The position numbers and the translations under genes were made by a program. Below the pieces are notes generated by a model. The model saw nothing but the letters and a program-made list of their open reading frames with translations. It was not told the DNA's origin and did not search any database. This document shows, piece by piece, positions 23,241-32,241 of a stretch of 39,816 bases of DNA (positions are counted from its first letter, which is position 1; every line of letters starts with the position of its first letter). Source of the DNA: Candidatus Poribacteria bacterium (GTDB taxonomy: Bacteria; Poribacteria; WGA-4E; WGA-3G); the NCBI GenBank assembly GCA_022827185.1, contig JAJDTM010000054.1, positions 1-39,816 of the forward strand, given 5' to 3'.

Positions 23241-23316
23241 GTTGCCAGTTGCCAGTTGCCAGTTGCCAGTAAAAGAGACTTCTTCACTGGTTACTGGTTA
23301 CTGGTTACTGGTTACT
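23241..23316. repeat. Heptad inverted-repeat element overlapping the start of the FG-GAP gene
   Basis: Four GTTGCCA units (23241-23270) and four CTGGTTA units (23287-23314) flank a 16-base core. The arms are translated as the first part of the following protein. Confidence 0.8.
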
Positions 23317-24969
23317 TCTTCTGTAGTATTCGCAATTTTTATCCTGACATCCATTCCTGTCCATGCGGTTACCTTTACCGATGTCACAAAGGAAGCCGGT
23401 ATCCATTTTCAGCACTCAAGTGGAACCCGTTCGAGTCTGCTTCCAGAAGATATGGGTTCTGGTGCGGGCTTTGCTGATATAGACAACGATGGCGACATTG
23501 ATCTTTACATCGTCAACATCCCCCATCCATTTACGCAAGATGTCAGTTCCGATAGCAAAACAAATGTTCTCTATCGTAACAACGGCGATGGTACGTTTAC
23601 GGACATAACACATACCGCCGGTGTCGGACATCAAGGATACGGCATGGGGTGTGTTTTCGCAGATTACGATGGCGACGGCAATATCGACCTCTATGTGACG
23701 AATTACGGCGCGAACGTTCTCTATCGCAACAACGGTGATGGCACTTTTCGTGATGTGACGGAAACTGCAGGTGTCGGTTGTGAATTATGGAGTACAGGTG
23801 CTGCCTTCGCGGATGTTGATGGCGACACCGATTTGGATCTCTATGTTTGCAACTATGTCACCTACGATCTGGATAAACTTGAGCAGATGCAGGCGGAGTC
23901 CTTACAATCCGGTAAACCTGTACCGAGTGCCTTGAATCCACACGTCTTTGAGCCGCAAGATAATGTCTTCTATCGTAATAATGGAGATGGCACCTTTACG
24001 GATGTAACTGCCGAAGTGGGCATAGCAGCACCCGGCGGCAGAAGCATGCAGTGTATCTTCAGCGACTTTGATAACGATAACGACTTGGATCTGTATGTTG
24101 CGAATGATACTTCCGTGAACTATACGTATCGTAATGACGGTAATGGCACTTTCACCGATGTCAGTGATGAATCGTGGGCGGCGGATTTTCGGGGTTCGAT
24201 GGGGGTCTCCGCTGGCGATTATGATGGCGATGGGGACATTGATCTCTTTATGAGTCATTGGGTTGACGAAGAAAACGTCCTTTACAGGAATCTTTTGATG
24301 GAATCGGGTTCACAAAACCCTCCTACCAGTAAGCACATCAGGTTTGTTGATGAATCCTATTCTGCGATGCTCGCTGAGGTGAGTATCAAACAGATCGGAT
24401 GGGGCACAGCACTTTTTGATTACGATAACGACGGCGATTTGGACATCTTCGTTACGAATGGGAGTACCTTCCAAGAACTTAAACAGCCAGAAGTACTGAT
24501 TCCCCAAGTTGATGCCCTGTTCCGCAACAACGGCGATGGCACCTTCAGCGATGTTAGTGAAAGCACAGGTATCACAGCATTACCTACCCGTGTCGGTCGT
24601 GGCGCGACGTTTGGGGATTACGACAACGATGGTGATGTCGATATTTTCATCGTCAACAATCACGCGCCACCGACCTTATTGCGGAATGATGGTGGGAATC
24701 GCAACAACTGGCTGCACGTCGAATTGGTTGGAATAGGCGGAAACCAGAATGCTATTGGTGCAAAGCTTCAGCTGAAGACAGCGGATCAGACACAGATACG
24801 AGAGATTTACGCCGGGGACAGTTATATGTCCTCTAACAGCTTTGTTGTTGAATTCGGCGTGGGAAGTGCTACACAGATTGAGACTTTGCGGGTGACCTGG
24901 TTGAACGGTGTGGCACAAGCACGGCATAATATACCCGTAAACCAGCGAGTGCGTGTGATACAGGAATAG
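23263..24969 (+). CDS. Exported FG-GAP/VCBS repeat protein with ASPIC/UnbV domain (CRTAC1-like)
   Basis: This roughly 568-residue protein has an N-terminal hydrophobic segment (SSVVFAIFILTSIPVHA) acting as signal peptide. About seven FG-GAP/VCBS repeats of the form ADYDGDGNIDLYV followed by NVLYRNNGDGTF (calcium-binding DxDxDG loops) come next, with a C-terminal ASPIC/UnbV domain (IGGNQNAIGAKLQLK to NQRVRVIQE). This predicts a surface or periplasmic beta-propeller. There is no in-frame ATG between the accC stop and the mature domain. Candidate starts are TTG at 23242 or 23263, both within the heptad repeat; 23263 is used here with low certainty. It is the first of three exported proteins in the same direction. 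Confidence 0.8.
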   Translation: MPVKETSSLVTGYWLLVTSSVVFAIFILTSIPVHAVTFTDVTKEAGIHFQHSSGTRSSLLPEDMGSGAGFADIDNDGDIDLYIVNIPHPFTQDVSSDSKTNVLYRNNGDGTFTDITHTAGVGHQGYGMGCVFADYDGDGNIDLYVTNYGANVLYRNNGDGTFRDVTETAGVGCELWSTGAAFADVDGDTDLDLYVCNYVTYDLDKLEQMQAESLQSGKPVPSALNPHVFEPQDNVFYRNNGDGTFTDVTAEVGIAAPGGRSMQCIFSDFDNDNDLDLYVANDTSVNYTYRNDGNGTFTDVSDESWAADFRGSMGVSAGDYDGDGDIDLFMSHWVDEENVLYRNLLMESGSQNPPTSKHIRFVDESYSAMLAEVSIKQIGWGTALFDYDNDGDLDIFVTNGSTFQELKQPEVLIPQVDALFRNNGDGTFSDVSESTGITALPTRVGRGATFGDYDNDGDVDIFIVNNHAPPTLLRNDGGNRNNWLHVELVGIGGNQNAIGAKLQLKTADQTQIREIYAGDSYMSSNSFVVEFGVGSATQIETLRVTWLNGVAQARHNIPVNQRVRVIQE

Positions 24970-25030
24970 CCATCAGCAATCAGCCGTCGGCTGTCAGCAA
25001 GAAAGCCGAAAACCGAAAGCTAATACTTTT
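24967..25030. repeat. Heptad-type element, AGCCATC/AAAGCCG variant
   Basis: TAGCCATCAGCAATCAGCCG begins at the stop of the FG-GAP gene, and GAAAGCCGAAAACCGAAAGC follows. The same variant occurs in frame at 27444-27528. Confidence 0.7.
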
Positions 25031-25032
25031 AA

Positions 25033-26427
25033 ATGAACAACTATTTCTACCTATTCATTTCTATATTTTTTCTTCTGCTTGCGTGCGGCGAGGATGCTAC
25101 CATTAAGCGTGGCAAATCACTGCTTGAAACGGGTGACACGGCTGCTGCCATTCAGGCGTTTGAGACAGCACTTAAGCAGAATCCTTCCAATGCGGAGGCT
25201 TACTATCAACTCGGCTTGGTGTATGAAAAATTAGGAGATGTTACGCAATCCAGTAACGCCTTCAAAAGTGCAGCAAAGTTGGCGCCAAAACGATCAGAAA
25301 TCACACTCGCACTCGGCCGCGTCTATTGGCATAACAATGATCGTTCCCTTGCGACCGCCCAGTTTCAAAGTCTGCTAAGCGGTTCGCCGAAAAAAGAGAT
25401 TCTCCTTCAATTGGCTGGACTCACTGGGGATGCCTACCACGTCCAACGTCTCCGTACTGAAGGCAGCGACGATTATGAGCAGACCTTTACTGAGAAAGGG
25501 AATATCATGACGTTTACTGCGAAGTACACCGATGATTATAGTCCCGCAATTTCACCGGCTGGAAACGCAATCGTTTTCGCATCAAATCGTCTCCAGAACG
25601 CCGAGTTGTATCTCATGGATCTCACGAATCGCTCCCTGCGGCAGCTCACACATACCGACGAACTTGACGAATACATGCCTGCTTTTTCACCAGACGGGAA
25701 ATCGCTCGCTTTCGTTACAGAACGCACCCGCGGCGGCATGATGCTCCCGCCCGTCCAAGCGAGCGGTTCTGATCCGAGTCGCGCTGCCATCTATCTCATG
25801 GATATTGATGGGCGAAACCAGCGTCCGTTGGTTGATGCAGATGGCGCGGACCGCGCACCTGTTTTTTCGCCGGATGGGAAAAAAATCGCTTTTGAATCCA
25901 AAGCACCCACACAGGGGACCGCAAATACGCCCGGGCGTACGGAGAATAATGACACGTTGGAAATCTATGTGATTGATGTTGATGGCACTAATAGGATGCA
26001 GCTGACGCATAATGAAGTGGATGATGGACACCCGACGTGGGCACCAAATGGGAAACAGATCGCCTATACTGCTATGGTGGAGGACATCTATCAGATTTTT
26101 ATTGTTAATGCAACAGGTGGCACGCCAAAGCAGTTGACCTTTTCGGACGCAAGCCATTATCACCCGATCTTCAGTCCAGATGGTAAACGGATTATCTATG
26201 TGTCAAACGCACATAATCATTATACGCTCTGGATGATGGACATTGACGGTACCAACAAAACCCAACTCACGAACCATATCGGTGCCCATTTTGAACCGAG
26301 CCTCTCGCGAGATGGAAAGAAGTTGGTGTTTAGTTCTGACCGTTCGGACCACATGCGTATCTATCTCATGGATTTAGGGCAACCTGTGCGAAAAGAAGAA
26401 TTAAAAGCAAGGTTGACAGGTCTGTAA
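25033..26427 (+). CDS. Lipoprotein with TPR repeats and a PD40/TolB-type propeller
   Basis: This 464-residue protein has a lipoprotein signal ending LLLAC, with C18 as the lipidated residue. TPR repeats occupy about 28-130 (GDTAAAIQAFETALKQNPSNAEAYYQLGLVYEKLGD). They are followed by about six PD40 blades of the TolB propeller type (YSPAISPAGNAIVFASNR, YMPAFSPDGKSLAFVTER, HPIFSPDGKRIIYVSN). It is probably anchored in a membrane and mediates protein contacts. No enzymatic motif is seen. The upstream gap is a heptad-type element that reaches the start, so ribosome-binding sequence is poor. ATG at 25033 is supported by the signal. Confidence 0.88.
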   Translation: MNNYFYLFISIFFLLLACGEDATIKRGKSLLETGDTAAAIQAFETALKQNPSNAEAYYQLGLVYEKLGDVTQSSNAFKSAAKLAPKRSEITLALGRVYWHNNDRSLATAQFQSLLSGSPKKEILLQLAGLTGDAYHVQRLRTEGSDDYEQTFTEKGNIMTFTAKYTDDYSPAISPAGNAIVFASNRLQNAELYLMDLTNRSLRQLTHTDELDEYMPAFSPDGKSLAFVTERTRGGMMLPPVQASGSDPSRAAIYLMDIDGRNQRPLVDADGADRAPVFSPDGKKIAFESKAPTQGTANTPGRTENNDTLEIYVIDVDGTNRMQLTHNEVDDGHPTWAPNGKQIAYTAMVEDIYQIFIVNATGGTPKQLTFSDASHYHPIFSPDGKRIIYVSNAHNHYTLWMMDIDGTNKTQLTNHIGAHFEPSLSRDGKKLVFSSDRSDHMRIYLMDLGQPVRKEELKARLTGL

Positions 26428-26431
26428 CTTC

Positions 26432-26540
26432 TATAAACATGCCGTTCCTACGGAACTCAAGAGGTTTTTGGAGTCTTCAAGGTTTCCGCGTAGTATCCGG
26501 TTCGGTTAGGAAACCGAACCTACCGGGCCGGGGGGCGAGG
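26432..26540. repeat. Hairpin repeat cluster before the TPR/FG-GAP gene
   Basis: 26432-26456 is a TATANACAT hairpin (stem GTTCC, loop TAC, stem GGAAC). It is followed by the conserved stretch AAGAGGTTTTTGGAGTCTTC and GTTTCCGCGTAGTAT, then an intact GGTTCGGTT hairpin (26497-26526). Open reading through this region from 26439 is judged fortuitous. Confidence 0.75.
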
Positions 26541-26630
26541 CGGTTATTTTTTCTAAAATTGACACCTATGGTTCAATCATCTTGCAAATCCTTGAATCCT
26601 GAAAATCTTGATTCAGACAAGAAAACAGAT

Positions 26631-28985
26631 ATGCGACCAACATTTTCTATTTTCCTAATCCTCCTCATTATTGCCGGTTGCGATGCGGATCCACCCCCAG
26701 ATAAGATGGATCCGCAATTGGCTGTGCAGTATCAGCGCGGTATTGACGCTTTAGACAGGCGTGCCTTCGCTGAAGCGGAGCAAGCGTTTCAAACGTGCTT
26801 GCAGATGGATGCGAATGCCCACGACGCTCGTATGCAGTTAGCGCGGACCTACATCAGACAGCAGAAATTCACCGCCGCTGAGGTGGAATTAGAGATGTTG
26901 ATAGGACTCCTGAATCAAGCACCTGAAGCGAAGGATAAGCTATCGAGAGCGTATCTAACATTGGCACAGGTTTTCAGTTATCAACAACGTTTTTCTGATT
27001 CTACTGCTGCGCTTACCAACGCACTGGAGGTAAACCCAGACGATATTGATGCCCGCATCAGGCTCGGTTATTTCTTAGGGGCACCGCAACAGATGCTCGT
27101 TCCAGACCTTTCGGCATCCAAACGTCAGTTTGAGAAGGTCCTCGAGCTTGAACCGAACAATCCGGAAGCGATGCTTCAACTCGGTTTAGCGGAATTCCGT
27201 TTGGGGGAAGCGGACAAAGCTGCGGAACGGTTTGAAAATATCATCCAAAATTACCGTCGCCACTCTGGGGCATACTACTATCTCGGTGTGTATCATCTCC
27301 GACATGGGGACCTTGAAAAAGCCGTAACAAATTTCAAGGAATCGCTTCGCCTTAAACCCCGGGATCCTGAGACTTTGTGGAATCTGTGGACAGCGTATAG
27401 CAAACTCGGTGGCTATCCCGAAGAATTGCCGGACGAGTTTAAAATAGCCATCAGCCATCAGCCGTCAGCCATCAGCCGTCAGCAAAGAGATGCTCTTGCT
27501 AAAAGCCGAAAGCCGAAAGCCGAAAGCCAATTCACCGATGTTGCCCCCGATTTGAAGATGGACAAGGTTGACGGTGGACGCGGGAGTGCTTGGGGAGATT
27601 ACGATAATGATGGCGATCTGGATATCGTCGCAGTTGGGACTTACCAACCGCATGTCTTGTATCGTAATAACGGTGACGGCACCTTTACCGATGTAGCAGA
27701 ACAAGCAGGTATTGCTGATCCGAGAGGCGGTTGGGGTTCACTTTTTGCGGATTACGACAACGACGGTTACCCGGACCTCTATATCACCCGTGGGGGGTGG
27801 TCGGGTGCAGCGGCGAATACGCTCTATCATAACAACGGTGATGGCACGTTCACGGATGTCACACACACCGCTGGTGTCGCTGATCCACAGAGTAGTTTCT
27901 GTGCTGCTTGGGCGGATTACGACAACGACGGTTACCTCGATCTCTACATCGCAGACGGCGTTATCGGCGATGGTGCAGCCAATGTCTTATACCGTAATAA
28001 CGGCGATGGCACTTTCACCGACACCGCTGAATCAGCAGGTGTCGCGAATACGGGCAATTCGCTCGGAACGGCTTGGGGGGATTACGATAAAGATGGGTAT
28101 ATTGATCTGCATGTCGTCAACTTCGGGCAATCCAATGTGCTGTATCGCAACAACGGGGATGGCACTTTCACTGATGTCACGCCAACAACCGGCATGAATC
28201 TCCCTGTTACCGATGCGTTTGTTACTTTCTTTTTAGACGTAGACAACGACGCGGATTTAGACATCTTCATCTCAAATTCAGGTTCGTTCCAAGCGTTTAT
28301 CGCGGGACAAATCACCGGGGCTGCGCCACACGATGGCGACCGGCAGGTGCTTTACCGCAACAACGGTGACGGCACCTTTACCGATGTCACCCGCGAATCT
28401 GGACTTTATCACGCATTTGGGGCGATGGGGGCAAATTTTGGTGATATTGATAGCGACGGTTATCTGGATATCTATCTCGCTACGGGTGCGCCGCAGATGG
28501 GCAGACTCGAACGCGACGCGCTTTTCCGTAACAACGGTGACGGTACTTTTACTGATGCGACTTTCGCTCTGGGGTTAGGCAATGTGGGAAAAGGACACGG
28601 TGTGACTTTCGGTGATATTGATACCGATGGCGATGTTGATATCTACGTCCCTGTGGGTGGTGCGTTTATTGGCGATCAGTGGCACAATCTCTTCTATCAG
28701 AATGCCGGGGCAGGGAACAACTATCTTACCTTGAAATTGGTCGGCGTCAAGAGCAATCGAGACGGGATTGGGGCTAAAGTAACTTTGCGCGTTGGCGATA
28801 GTGTGATTTACAGAGAGGTTAGCGGTGGATGCGGTTTCGGCTCAACGAATAGTCTGTCCCTTGAAATCGGTCTCGGCACACGGACAAAAGTTGACACGCT
28901 TGAAATCGTCTGGCCCTCCGGTCAGGTGGATATACATCGGGATCTATCTGTTAATCGGAAGCTCGTTATCACCGAGGGTTTTTAA
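26631..28985 (+). CDS. Lipoprotein with TPR repeats fused to FG-GAP/ASPIC domain (CRTAC1-like)
   Basis: This 784-residue protein has a lipoprotein signal (LIIAGC, C17), TPR repeats at about 30-265 (AEQAFQTCLQMDANAHDARMQ, then further units) and a linker at about 272-299. FG-GAP/VCBS repeats from about 304 carry loops like DYDNDGYLDLYIADG and YRNNGDGTFTDV. A C-terminal ASPIC/UnbV domain follows (NRDGIGAKVTLR to VNRKLVITEGF). The linker DNA is itself a heptad repeat element (27444-27528) in frame. The frame is open from 26439, but that part is repeat DNA; ATG at 26631 starts a proper lipoprotein signal. It could be a fusion of two genes across the repeat (inference). Function unknown; likely surface-exposed. 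Confidence 0.87.
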   Translation: MRPTFSIFLILLIIAGCDADPPPDKMDPQLAVQYQRGIDALDRRAFAEAEQAFQTCLQMDANAHDARMQLARTYIRQQKFTAAEVELEMLIGLLNQAPEAKDKLSRAYLTLAQVFSYQQRFSDSTAALTNALEVNPDDIDARIRLGYFLGAPQQMLVPDLSASKRQFEKVLELEPNNPEAMLQLGLAEFRLGEADKAAERFENIIQNYRRHSGAYYYLGVYHLRHGDLEKAVTNFKESLRLKPRDPETLWNLWTAYSKLGGYPEELPDEFKIAISHQPSAISRQQRDALAKSRKPKAESQFTDVAPDLKMDKVDGGRGSAWGDYDNDGDLDIVAVGTYQPHVLYRNNGDGTFTDVAEQAGIADPRGGWGSLFADYDNDGYPDLYITRGGWSGAAANTLYHNNGDGTFTDVTHTAGVADPQSSFCAAWADYDNDGYLDLYIADGVIGDGAANVLYRNNGDGTFTDTAESAGVANTGNSLGTAWGDYDKDGYIDLHVVNFGQSNVLYRNNGDGTFTDVTPTTGMNLPVTDAFVTFFLDVDNDADLDIFISNSGSFQAFIAGQITGAAPHDGDRQVLYRNNGDGTFTDVTRESGLYHAFGAMGANFGDIDSDGYLDIYLATGAPQMGRLERDALFRNNGDGTFTDATFALGLGNVGKGHGVTFGDIDTDGDVDIYVPVGGAFIGDQWHNLFYQNAGAGNNYLTLKLVGVKSNRDGIGAKVTLRVGDSVIYREVSGGCGFGSTNSLSLEIGLGTRTKVDTLEIVWPSGQVDIHRDLSVNRKLVITEGF
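27444..27528. repeat. Heptad element embedded in frame in a coding region
   Basis: ATAGCCATCAGCCATCAGCC continues for six 7-bp units, then three AAAGCCG units end at 27528. The same variant is intergenic at 24967-25030. Here it encodes the linker between TPR and FG-GAP domains. Confidence 0.85.
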
Positions 28986-29100
28986 AATTACCTGCCCTAC
29001 GGGACTGAAGCGTTTTTTGAAGTCTTCAAGGTTTCCGCGTAGTATCCGGTTCGGTTAGGAAACCGAACCTACCGGTCCTGGTGGTGCGGTTTTGTAACAA
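28986..29100. repeat. Hairpin repeat cluster before pncB
   Basis: It contains a degenerate CCCTACGGG hairpin, the conserved AAGTCTTCAAGGTTTCCGCG stretch, and an intact GGTTCGGTT hairpin at 29046-29075. It has the same order as 26432-26540, without the TATANACAT leader. Confidence 0.75.
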
Positions 29101-29118
29101 GAAGACAAGGAAAAGTTT

Positions 29119-30516
29119 ATGAAGGATACGTGGGAGCGGTCTGGAACCTCCAAGCCCCCTTTGTCTGCTTTGCTTTCAGTGGATGAGATGGGGCTTTTTG
29201 TTGATTACTATCAACTGACGATGGGACAGGCGGATTTCGATGCGCAAAATACTTCTGTTATCACGGCGAATTACTACGTCCGTAAGATCCCACAGGGACA
29301 ATATCTTATTGCCGCTGGGTTGGAACAGGTTGTCCACTACATCTTAAATTTGCGTTTTACCGATGCGACGCTTGACTGGCTGGCAGCACGTGGTGATCTA
29401 CACGCTGATTACCTCGCCTCGCTGAAGGATTTTCGTTTTGATGGCTCCGTTTTCGCGGTCCCCGAAGGCACACCTGTTTTTCCCAACGAACCGATTATCA
29501 ACGTCACGGGTAGATCGCGAGATGTCCAACTGTTTGAGACCTATCTGCTCTGTGTCATGAATTTCCAGACGTTGATTGCTACGAAAGCCTCACGGATTGT
29601 GCATGCCGCACGCGGAAAACCCGTTTTTGACTTCGGGGCGCGACGCGCACACGGCAGAGATGCTGGTATCTTAGCTGCGCGTGCCTCCTTTATCGGCGGT
29701 GCCAGCGGCACGTCGTTGGTGCTTGCAGGGTGCTTATTCGATATTCCCTACGTCGGTACGATGGCACATAAGTTCGTCTCTGAACGTCCTTCTGAGTTAG
29801 CGGCGTTCCGCGATTATGCTGCAGCCTTCCCGAACAATACGACCCTCCTGATTGATACGTACGATACGCTTGAAGGTGCGCGGAATGCGTGTATTGTCGC
29901 GAAGGAGATGGCGGCGCGTGGTGCGAGGTTACGTGCTGTCAGATTAGATAGCGGTGATCTCTTGGCACTCAGTAAACGGGTGCGTCGTATCCTTGATGCC
30001 GAAGGCCTTGATTACGTCCAAATTATCGCAAGCCATGACCTTGATGAATTTCAGATAGACACTTTGCTCGGAAAGGGTGCGCCAATTGACAGTTTCGGGG
30101 TTGGTACACGGCTCGCGACGGGTGCTAACTTTAACCCACGGACAGGCGAAGGGGCACCGTCTGCGCTCGGTGGGGTCTATAAGTTGGTCGAAAGTGATGG
30201 TAGACTTGTCGGAAAACAGTCGCTTGATGAGCCGTCCAAAGCGACGATACCCGGCAAAAAGCAGATCTATCGGTTAACCGATGCTGCTGGAAATTACGCT
30301 AAAGATCGGTTGGCACTTTGGGATGAAAAGGTCTCTGAGGGGCAACCGCTTCTTGTGCCGGTCATCCAAGACGGGGAATTGGTATCCGATTTTCCAAGTC
30401 TGCATGATATTCAGGCACGGACAGCCGCAGAAATCGAAAAATTACCAGAATCGCATAAAAGGTTAACGGGGGCAACCCCTTATTTTGTAGCATTAGATTC
30501 GGGTTTAAGGGATTGA
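29119..30516 (+). CDS. pncB: Nicotinate phosphoribosyltransferase
   Basis: This 465-residue enzyme joins nicotinate to PRPP to give nicotinate mononucleotide in NAD salvage. Blocks are LFVDYYQLTMGQADF near the start, FDFGARRAHGRDAG, GTMAHKFVSE, RAVRLDSGDLLALSKRVR, FGVGTRLATG, and GGVYKLVE. Length is normal. AAGGAA lies eight bases upstream of ATG at 29119. Its last 37 bases overlap the end of the convergent AAA/PD-(D/E)XK gene on the other strand. It seems to be a free-standing gene preceded by a hairpin repeat cluster. Confidence 0.95.
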   Translation: MKDTWERSGTSKPPLSALLSVDEMGLFVDYYQLTMGQADFDAQNTSVITANYYVRKIPQGQYLIAAGLEQVVHYILNLRFTDATLDWLAARGDLHADYLASLKDFRFDGSVFAVPEGTPVFPNEPIINVTGRSRDVQLFETYLLCVMNFQTLIATKASRIVHAARGKPVFDFGARRAHGRDAGILAARASFIGGASGTSLVLAGCLFDIPYVGTMAHKFVSERPSELAAFRDYAAAFPNNTTLLIDTYDTLEGARNACIVAKEMAARGARLRAVRLDSGDLLALSKRVRRILDAEGLDYVQIIASHDLDEFQIDTLLGKGAPIDSFGVGTRLATGANFNPRTGEGAPSALGGVYKLVESDGRLVGKQSLDEPSKATIPGKKQIYRLTDAAGNYAKDRLALWDEKVSEGQPLLVPVIQDGELVSDFPSLHDIQARTAAEIEKLPESHKRLTGATPYFVALDSGLRD

Positions 30517-32093
30517 TTTGCGGAGGGCATTTCTTGCAGCACAGGAATGACGTAGCTCCGAATCGTCAGGTTTTCCGCGAATGTTTCTGTTTCTATGCGA
30601 GGTTCTGCCTCTTTCCGGTGATCAAAAACGACATAATATCCTTCGGCGGCTCCCTCCAATTTGAGATACGCGGCGAGCTGCTGTTTACCGGTTTGATAGC
30701 GTTGCATGCCTCTCCAGACCTTTGTTTCAATGATATATTTTCGGTTATTGTATATGAGAATGATGTCCATTCGTCCACGACCTGTCTGTGCTTCAAGGTA
30801 CATAACACCACCAATCCGTCTAACAAAATCGTCAATATAGGCGATTAGTAGGTGTCGGCCCACCGATTCTTGCGGGGTGTCCGGCACTTGTAGAATCCTG
30901 AACCCTGCGCGTGCAATAAAATCTCGGAAGTTATCAAGTAATGCCGTGAGTTCAATCTGTCCTGTAGGTGTGAGATAATCATAATTTTCTGGAAAGTATT
31001 CCTGTTCCAATCCATTGACAAGGGGTTTGAATGCTTGTAGGATGCAATAGAGATAAATCGGATTGAGAATCTCACACATACCGTCATTCCCTTCTTTGAT
31101 GACCCCATAAGTGGTAAGTTGATTAATGATGTCATTGTGTAGGTTGAAGGGCACCCCGTCATCGTTTGCCATGATACGCATCAACATAATCTCGAAACGT
31201 GGGTCTTTTCGGATGTTGGTCGTCAGATGCTCGATGTTGGTGTTCCTGGTGTGAAGGAGTTGGGCGTGTGCCGTTGTCCAGTGTGCCATCGTAATCGTCT
31301 CGGTTTTCGAGATGTCTAATTCCTCGGTAAGAATTTGTGCGAATCGGTTGACAAGCACGGGTTGTCCAGCTGTCTGTTTGTGAATAGCCGTTATGACCTC
31401 AGGCGCGAACGTTTGACCGACTTCGGCAGTATACTGCGCGAGGAGTTCTTGCACCTGTTCAAGCGTAAAGTTGGGTAAATGGAATTCTTGCTGAATATTG
31501 AAGGGTGAGATGGATCTGTCGTAGTTGAGTTGGATAATGTTCTTGATTCCAATGATACCGACACTGTGCGGACACCGTGCCCTACCGGACAGATAGATAC
31601 GGCGTAGCGAACGCAGGAACCCTTTGACAGCCCCTTGTGGAATCCCACCAAATTCGTCAATGATAAGGACAACCTTCTGATTTTTTAGAAAACTTGCGAG
31701 GCCTTCAAAGAACCTTCTGATCGAAACGTGATCGTCTATCTCCACGGTATCCAAGAATTGTCTGAGTGTTTCAGGAAGCATCTCTTTACGTCTCTGGAAA
31801 ACGGCTTCAATTTCTTGACGAATGTCTTGATAGCAACAGGAATAAAAATCGGCGGGGGCGTAGTCTTCGTACTCCTCAAAGTTCAGTTGGATGGGGAAGT
31901 AGGTTAAATCTGTAGATGTAAGCGTGTCAAGTGCAAGTTGAAAAAAGGTTGTCTTACCGGTTTGGCGCGGTGCAAATAGAACGATGTATTTGCCCTGTTT
32001 GACGCGGTCTATGAAGTCGGCAGTTTCTGCTGTACGTGAGACAATGTAGTTATCCTCAGGATACAAGCGGCCTTCGGTTCCAAAGCGTCTCAT
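30480..32093 (-). CDS. AAA ATPase with C-terminal PD-(D/E)XK domain
   Basis: This 537-residue protein has a Walker A motif APRQTGKTT at 41-49 and a Walker B motif VVLIIDEFGG at 141-150. A winged-helix-like middle follows. The C-terminal nuclease-like domain contains GRMDIILIYNN and YIIETKVW, with D and E-T-K in the PD-(D/E)XK order. Proteins of this group are common in anaerobes and in Poribacteria-like genomes. Their role is not established; a mobile-element or defence link is often suspected. The frame extends to a TTG at 32108, but ATG at 32093 has GGAG eight bases upstream and is preferred. The upstream side abuts a GGTTCGGTT hairpin. The end overlaps pncB by 37 bases. Confidence 0.82.
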   Translation of the reverse strand: MRRFGTEGRLYPEDNYIVSRTAETADFIDRVKQGKYIVLFAPRQTGKTTFFQLALDTLTSTDLTYFPIQLNFEEYEDYAPADFYSCCYQDIRQEIEAVFQRRKEMLPETLRQFLDTVEIDDHVSIRRFFEGLASFLKNQKVVLIIDEFGGIPQGAVKGFLRSLRRIYLSGRARCPHSVGIIGIKNIIQLNYDRSISPFNIQQEFHLPNFTLEQVQELLAQYTAEVGQTFAPEVITAIHKQTAGQPVLVNRFAQILTEELDISKTETITMAHWTTAHAQLLHTRNTNIEHLTTNIRKDPRFEIMLMRIMANDDGVPFNLHNDIINQLTTYGVIKEGNDGMCEILNPIYLYCILQAFKPLVNGLEQEYFPENYDYLTPTGQIELTALLDNFRDFIARAGFRILQVPDTPQESVGRHLLIAYIDDFVRRIGGVMYLEAQTGRGRMDIILIYNNRKYIIETKVWRGMQRYQTGKQQLAAYLKLEGAAEGYYVVFDHRKEAEPRIETETFAENLTIRSYVIPVLQEMPSANQSLKPESNATK

Positions 32094-32113
32094 TCCGTAT
32101 TTCTCCAAAGGAT

Positions 32114-32215
32114 CCGGTTCGGTTAGGAAACCGAACCTACCGGACCTGGGGTGAAAATTCGGTTAGGAATGCACGTCGCATTTGGGCGAGTACGCCGCAA
32201 AACCGAACCTACCGG
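32114..32215. repeat. Two adjacent GGTTCGGTT hairpins, one intact and one expanded by a 32-bp module
   Basis: 32114-32143 is intact. At 32158-32215 the arms TTCGGTTAGG and AAACCGAACC are separated by a 32-bp module starting AATGCACGTCGC and ending TACGCCGCA (32168-32199). The same module, in reverse orientation, is in the loop of the palindromic element copies at 1764-1793 and 37660-37691. Confidence 0.85.
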
Positions 32216-32241
32216 CCCTGTTCTCTTGCGATATGACCTTC

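Noticed and set aside
23101..23262. Upstream extension of the FG-GAP gene into accC
   Set aside because: It would overlap the end of accC in another frame; no family similarity exists before the hydrophobic signal segment.
26439..26630. N-terminal extension of the TPR/FG-GAP lipoprotein
   Set aside because: The extension is translated from hairpin repeat DNA; ATG at 26631 begins a proper lipoprotein signal.
30480..30516. Frameshift or misannotation at the convergent overlap of pncB and the AAA/PD-(D/E)XK gene
   Set aside because: Both C termini read as normal open frames; a 37-bp convergent overlap is plausible.
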